A DNA stretch of 64,000 bases, from contig JAJPGV010000039.1 of assembly GCA_021325635.1 (NCBI GenBank), forward strand, positions 1 to 64,000, given 5' to 3'. The stretch comes from Chloroflexota bacterium. GTDB lineage: Bacteria > Chloroflexota > JAJPGV01. Position numbers and translations under genes: made by a program. The notes beneath the pieces were generated by a model, which ran no database searches, had not been told where the DNA came from, and saw nothing but the letters and a program-made list of their open reading frames with translations. Shown here piece after piece: positions 60,214 through 64,000 of this stretch (position 1 is its first letter; each line of letters opens with the position of its first letter).

Positions 60214-60408
60214 ACTCTACCTACAACCTAGGATAGGTCCATTTCGGTCCGGTGACCAGGCTGTCCGAAGCGCCGTCCAGGGCGACACGCGGCTCGCTCC
60301 TTCCCACAACCATGGTCGAGCGCACCGGAAAAGGAACCTAGGTCCCTGACGGTCAGCGGTGTCCACGCTAGCGTGTGAAACGAAGACATGATTTCGTGGA
60401 GGGCGCAG

Positions 60409-60660
60409 ATGGAGCAACCACACAACACCGTCGTGCTGGACGTACGTGACGACCTACGAGAGGGCCGCGAGCCGTTCCAGCGGATCATGATGACCGCCAA
60501 CAGCCTCGCGCCCGACCAGGCGATGGAGCTGTGGGCCCTGTTCGAGCCTAAGCCGCTGTTTGCCGTCATGACGGGGATGGGCTTTGAATACGAGGCAGAA
60601 GCGCAGCCCAACGGCGATTGGCGCGTGCGTTTCTTCCGGTCGGGTCACGTGCAGGCGTAG
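60409..60660 (+). CDS. DUF2249 domain protein
   Basis: An 83-residue protein that matches the DUF2249 pattern: VVLDVRDDLREGREPFQRIM, then LAPDQAMELWALFEPKPLFAVMTGMGFEYE and the closing GDWRVRFFR. DUF2249 proteins are TusA-fold-like and frequently sit beside denitrification and low-oxygen genes. GGAGGG stands six bases before ATG 60409. Seven bases separate it from the next gene, opening an operon through to 63734. Confidence 0.83.
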   Translation: MEQPHNTVVLDVRDDLREGREPFQRIMMTANSLAPDQAMELWALFEPKPLFAVMTGMGFEYEAEAQPNGDWRVRFFRSGHVQA

Positions 60661-60667
60661 GATCCCG

Positions 60668-62008
60668 ATGAGCCAGCCTGTCACGACGCCCACCATGCCG
60701 GATCCGGCCCAGCCACTGCCGAGCATGCCCGCGGGACCGCTGCTGTCCGGGCTCAGCACCTCCCGCGCTGCGTCGCTCAGCCTGCCGCTGCGCTACATGG
60801 TGGCGGGCCTGGCGTTCGCCGTGCTGGCATTCGGCTTCGCGCTGGCCTACTCGCCGTCATTCCTAGGCACGGTGTTTCTCACGCCCCGCCTTCTGGCCGT
60901 TACCCACCTCACGGCCCTGGGCTGGCTGACCATGGTCGCGATGGGCGCCTTGTACCAGTTCATTCCCGTCGTGCTCGACGTACCGATTTTCAGCGAGCGC
61001 CTCGGCAAGGTGCAGTTCTACCTGTACCTGGCAGGAGTGCTGGGATTGACGGTGGAGATGGGCACGGGCCGGACGCAGGTCATGGCCTGGCCGGCGGGCT
61101 TGTTGGTGCTGGCCGTTGGCGTGTTCCTCTACAACGCCGCTCGCACGCTGGCGCGTGTGGAGCGCTGGCCGCTCACAGGCTGGTACATCCTTGCGGCTCT
61201 GACGTCGCTGGCCCTGGTAGTGACGGTCGGGTTCGCCCTGGCCCTGAACCTCACCCTGGGGTTCCTGCCGTTGAGCCAGCTGGCGTTCGTCGAAGCCCAT
61301 GCGCACCTGGCAGCGCTGGGATGGCTAGGCCTGCTGGTCATGGGCGTTTCCTACAAGCTGACGCCGATGTTCGCGCTGTCCCACCCCTTCAATGAGTGGC
61401 GCCTTGGAAGGCCCATCTTCATCCTGCTGACCGCCGCGGTCGTTGGGCTGTTCGTCAGCTTACTGCTGCGGCTCGGACAAGCGCCGCTGCTGGGATGCTG
61501 GTCGGTGGCCGCGATCGGGATTGGCTTGTACGCCTGGGACTACGCCACGATGCTGCGGGTACGCCGCCGGCGGCCCATTGACCTAACGCAGCAGCACAAC
61601 ATCGCCGGCCTGGGCGGACTGCTGCTCACGACCCTGCTCGGCCTAGCCTTGATCCTGGTGCCGGCCGAGACCGACCTACATCCGCGGCTGCAGCTGGCCT
61701 ACGCGGCCGCAAGCCTGGGCGGGTGGATCGGGCTCACCACGCTGGGGCAGCTGTACAAGATTGTGCCCTTCCTGGTCTGGACTCACCGCTTTGCCCCGAG
61801 GATGGGCAAGGCGCCGGTTCCCCTCCTCAAGGACCTCTATCCTCAGGTGCTGGCACGGGCCGGCTTCGGCGCTCTGCTGGCCAGCCTGACCATAGCTCTT
61901 GCCGGCATCCTCGCCGGCTACCTTCCAGCTATCCAGGCCGGTTTTGGCCTGTGCACGCTGGGCGCCGCCCTTACGGCGGTCAATCTCATTCGGGTGGTGT
62001 TGCGATGA
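60668..62008 (+). CDS. polytopic haem-copper oxidase subunit I-like / NnrS-like membrane protein
   Basis: A 446-residue protein with about twelve hydrophobic helices. Two His-rich helices, VTHLTALGWLTMVAMGALYQF and VEAHAHLAALGWLGLLVMGVSYKLTPMF, resemble the haem-ligating segments of NnrS and of cbb3/nitric-oxide-reductase catalytic subunits. A third conserved part is LTQQHNIAGLGGLLLTTLL. Not all ligands of a working binuclear centre are visible, so it is more likely NnrS-like or a haem-binding relative. It is co-transcribed with DUF2249 and MIP18-type genes. Confidence 0.65.
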   Translation: MSQPVTTPTMPDPAQPLPSMPAGPLLSGLSTSRAASLSLPLRYMVAGLAFAVLAFGFALAYSPSFLGTVFLTPRLLAVTHLTALGWLTMVAMGALYQFIPVVLDVPIFSERLGKVQFYLYLAGVLGLTVEMGTGRTQVMAWPAGLLVLAVGVFLYNAARTLARVERWPLTGWYILAALTSLALVVTVGFALALNLTLGFLPLSQLAFVEAHAHLAALGWLGLLVMGVSYKLTPMFALSHPFNEWRLGRPIFILLTAAVVGLFVSLLLRLGQAPLLGCWSVAAIGIGLYAWDYATMLRVRRRRPIDLTQQHNIAGLGGLLLTTLLGLALILVPAETDLHPRLQLAYAAASLGGWIGLTTLGQLYKIVPFLVWTHRFAPRMGKAPVPLLKDLYPQVLARAGFGALLASLTIALAGILAGYLPAIQAGFGLCTLGAALTAVNLIRVVLR

Positions 62009-62307
62009 TCGACCAAGATGCCTTGATGGCAGCGCTCAAGAACGTCTATGACCCTGAGCTGGGAGTGAACGTCGTCGACCTCGGGCTGATTTATGACGTC
62101 GAGCAGCATGGCGGCAAGATCACGGTAGCCATGACCATGACCACCCCCGGCTGCCCGCTGCACGAGAGCATGCTGCGCGGCGTCGGCGATGCGCTGAACG
62201 GCGTTCCCGGCGTCGAGCGCGTGGAAGTGCGGTTGGTGTGGGATCCGGTGTGGACCCCGGAGCGCATCACGCTGGCAGGTCGCAAGGCGCTCGGCTGGGC
62301 GGCCTGA
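62005..62307 (+). CDS. MIP18/DUF59 iron-sulfur cluster assembly family protein
   Basis: A 100-residue SufT/MIP18-fold protein. The hallmark VYDPELGVNVVDLGLIYDVE comes first, then TMTTPGCPLHESM with its conserved Cys and VEVRLVWDPVWTPERIT. It contributes to maturation of Fe-S proteins or the Paa-type machinery. The gene starts inside the stop of the upstream membrane protein (ATGA) and its stop shares a base with the following gene (TGATG). All three are thus translationally coupled. Confidence 0.92.
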   Translation: MIDQDALMAALKNVYDPELGVNVVDLGLIYDVEQHGGKITVAMTMTTPGCPLHESMLRGVGDALNGVPGVERVEVRLVWDPVWTPERITLAGRKALGWAA

Positions 62308-63734
62308 TGCCGGCGGGCATGGTGCCGCGACGGCGCCATGAGCCGTATCAGTACTTCCTGAAGGCCAGCCTGCTCCTGGCGATGACCATCGGCTGGCTGC
62401 TGGGCGCCATCGAGCTGAGCGCCATCGCGTTCCATGACGCCTCGCCTTCGCTGGCTGCCCGGCTGATCTCGCCAGCCCTGTTCCAGGTCCATGGCCAGAG
62501 CCAGATCCTTGGCTGGGTGGGCCTGTTCATCATGGGCATTTCCTACCAGGTCGTTCCGCGCCAGCGGCGAGTAGCCATCCACGCCTCGACGATGGCATAC
62601 GTAGTCCTCGCGCTGATGGTCGCAGGGATCGTGCTGAGGGCCATCTCCCAGCCCCTGGCTGCAGCCTCCGTGCTGTTTCGCGGCCTTACCGTCCTCTCGG
62701 CGCTGCTCGAGCTGGCCGGCCTTGGCCTGTTCATGGGGGGCTTGATCAAGGGTCGCGTCATGGCAGACAGCATCCAGGGGCCGGAGCGCTTCAGCCGGGC
62801 AGCGCTGCAGTGGTTTGCCGTGGCACTGCTAATCAACCTGGGCACGACCGTTTACCTGGCGCTGCAAGCGGGCTCGGTCGTGCCCGACTGGCTGGACAGG
62901 CCCCTGATCGTGGTTGAGCTATTCGGCTTCGTCACGTCCATGATCTTCGGTGTCAACGCCCGGAATTTGCCGCTGTTCATGCGTGTGAGACCCGCGTCCT
63001 CCGACGATCTGCTGGCCGTGCTGAGGCTGCTGCCGCCGAGTGTCGCGCTGTGCGCCGCAGGACAGGCCGTGTCGGCGATTTCACTGGGTGGCGGCCGAAT
63101 GATGGCGGCCGCGGGCTGGGCTGGGCTGCTGGTCATCGCCGGGCTGTACGTCCGGGCCGTCGGCCTCCTTGGACCCCGAACGCGCCAGATCGTGACCGCC
63201 GGCGAATCAGGCTGGTACGAAGCCTACGTGGTGGGCGCGTACGCCTGGCTCGGGCTTGGGCTCCTCCTGGAGCTGCTCACCTCGCTGGCGCAGCTCGGGC
63301 GGCTGGGACTGCCGGCGGAAGACCTGTTCCTCGCGGGTCTGCACGCCGTCACCATCGGCTTCATCTCCATGATGATCATGGGCATGGCCGCACGGATCGT
63401 CCCGGCGTTTGCCGCTACCCGGCTGCACAGTCGATCGCTGTTCGTCTTGACCTGGTGGTGCCTCATGCTGGGCACGCTGCTGCGCGTGCCAGCGCAGGCG
63501 CTGTACAGCTCGACGGGTGGCGCGATCGGCCCGCTGCTTGGCTTATCGGGCATCGTCCAGCTGGCTGGCATGATGCTGTTTACCTGGAACCTGTGGCGGA
63601 CGCTGGCTGGCAGCGTCACGGATCGGGCCGCACTGCTAGCCCCCCGAAGCAATGCGCTCCAACCGCCCCACGTCCAGCAGCGCGGTCGTGCCTCGACCGA
63701 TGCGGACGACACCCTGCCGCTCCATCTCTCGTAA
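62307..63734 (+). CDS. NnrS-like membrane protein
   Basis: A 475-residue protein with about twelve helices. HGQSQILGWVGLFIMGISYQVVPR and GLHAVTIGFISMMIMGMAARIVPAF carry the histidines that are typical of the NnrS family, haem-copper proteins linked to nitric oxide tolerance and denitrification. The C-terminal 40 residues are hydrophilic (APRSNALQPPHVQQRG). They overlap by 99 bases with the end of the converging Crp/Fnr gene, so the exact C-terminus deserves care. It follows the MIP18 gene as TGATG. Confidence 0.75.
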   Translation: MPAGMVPRRRHEPYQYFLKASLLLAMTIGWLLGAIELSAIAFHDASPSLAARLISPALFQVHGQSQILGWVGLFIMGISYQVVPRQRRVAIHASTMAYVVLALMVAGIVLRAISQPLAAASVLFRGLTVLSALLELAGLGLFMGGLIKGRVMADSIQGPERFSRAALQWFAVALLINLGTTVYLALQAGSVVPDWLDRPLIVVELFGFVTSMIFGVNARNLPLFMRVRPASSDDLLAVLRLLPPSVALCAAGQAVSAISLGGGRMMAAAGWAGLLVIAGLYVRAVGLLGPRTRQIVTAGESGWYEAYVVGAYAWLGLGLLLELLTSLAQLGRLGLPAEDLFLAGLHAVTIGFISMMIMGMAARIVPAFAATRLHSRSLFVLTWWCLMLGTLLRVPAQALYSSTGGAIGPLLGLSGIVQLAGMMLFTWNLWRTLAGSVTDRAALLAPRSNALQPPHVQQRGRASTDADDTLPLHLS

Positions 63735-64000
63735 CTCCCGTCCGGCTACCTCTCGGGCCGTACCTGCCAGCTCGGCCAGGTCACGCTGGGTCAAATGGCT
63801 CGCCCCGCCATCCGCCGTCTCGATCAGCGCCCGGGCCAGGCGAGCCCGAACGCTGTGGAAGGCGAAGTCCTCGATCACCGTCGTGAGCTGGCGAAGCCGC
63901 CGCGCGAAGACGCGCAGCATGGCCGCGCTGAAGCCAGGGCGTGTGCGCAGCAGGCGATCCGCGTCCGCCTTGGTGAGGATCCCGAGGTGGCAATCGTCGA
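63636..64000 (-). CDS. Crp/Fnr-family transcriptional regulator (5' end outside window)
   Basis: A partial regulator; the N-terminal part of the cyclic-nucleotide/ligand domain is cut by the window end. Visible: the end of the ligand domain with LGILTKADADRLLRTRPG, the long dimer helix VFARRLRQLTTVIEDFAFHSVRARLARAL and the winged helix (THLTQRDLAELAGTAREVAGREL-like: HLTQRDLAEL then TAREVAGRELREM). Fnr-type Cys cannot be checked. It converges on the NnrS-like operon, which it may regulate in response to NO or oxygen. Confidence 0.85.
   Translation of the reverse strand, partial: DDCHLGILTKADADRLLRTRPGFSAAMLRVFARRLRQLTTVIEDFAFHSVRARLARALIETADGGASHLTQRDLAELAGTAREVAGRELREMERQGVVRIGRGTTALLDVGRLERIASGG

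Overview
This window is GC-rich bacterial chromosome, densely coded on both strands. Its starts are mixed ATG/GTG/TTG, and many genes are joined by 1-4 base stop/start overlaps. There is no rRNA, phage, insertion sequence or CRISPR array. Secreted proteins with long Thr/Pro-rich TPTATPTP-type linkers, an archaeal-type short prolyl-tRNA synthetase, a CbiG-CbiH fusion, a split CobN, separate PntAA/PntAB/PntB polypeptides and telomere-like TTTAGGG/TTCAGGG intergenic DNA together suggest a Chloroflexota-like organism. That assignment is an inference, since no marker gene settles it.

Layout. 0.1-9.6 kb: acyl/aromatic catabolism and small enzymes (3-hydroxybutyryl-CoA dehydrogenase, a 5'-3' exonuclease, two amidohydrolases, a GalB-like PIG-L protein, dienelactone hydrolase, an SDR lacking its catalytic residues, an S51 peptidase). 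9.6-14.7 kb: cobalamin synthesis (CbiGH fusion, and CobN split into two translationally coupled genes). 14.7-20.9 kb: sulfurtransferase, PgsA, methylmalonyl-CoA mutase large subunit, the epimerase, ProRS and tRNA-Arg(GCG). 21-37.2 kb: HigBA toxin-antitoxin, GtrA-like protein, K+ channel with an altered filter, GT-C glycosyltransferase, a double ClpX-type zinc-finger miniprotein, NDH-2, an acyltransferase, a HAD/ATPase-like fusion, ROK kinase, an ABC binding protein, and a repeat-bearing fibronectin-III protein.

37.7-50.1 kb is a coherent stress/dormancy-like island: flavin-binding PPOX protein, LOG-family protein, two BON proteins (one frameshifted), two tandem UspA proteins, a stand-alone FlbD-like protein, an orphan acyl carrier protein, a three-cupredoxin secreted protein, an eRF1-like release-factor homologue, a site-2 protease with CBS domains, Hsp20 and a Lon-family protease.

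The most striking locus follows at 50.4-58.2 kb. It is a tightly overlapped operon of a CooF-like ferredoxin with a His-rich tail, the Ni-Fe CO dehydrogenase CooS (all catalytic residues present, with a C-x2-C D-cluster motif), the maturation ATPase CooC, an NAD(P)-linked FAD oxidoreductase, and all three subunits of the proton-translocating NAD(P) transhydrogenase. Read together it looks like a CO-to-NAD(P)H module in which CO electrons pass via CooF and the flavoprotein to pyridine nucleotide, and the transhydrogenase balances NADH/NADPH against the proton gradient. The window ends with a DUF2249 / haem-oxidase-like or NnrS-like / MIP18 / NnrS / Crp-Fnr group suggestive of nitric-oxide or low-oxygen respiration.

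Two genes (exonuclease and pgsA) have conserved N-termini lying upstream of any ATG/GTG/TTG, which points to CTG and ATT starts.
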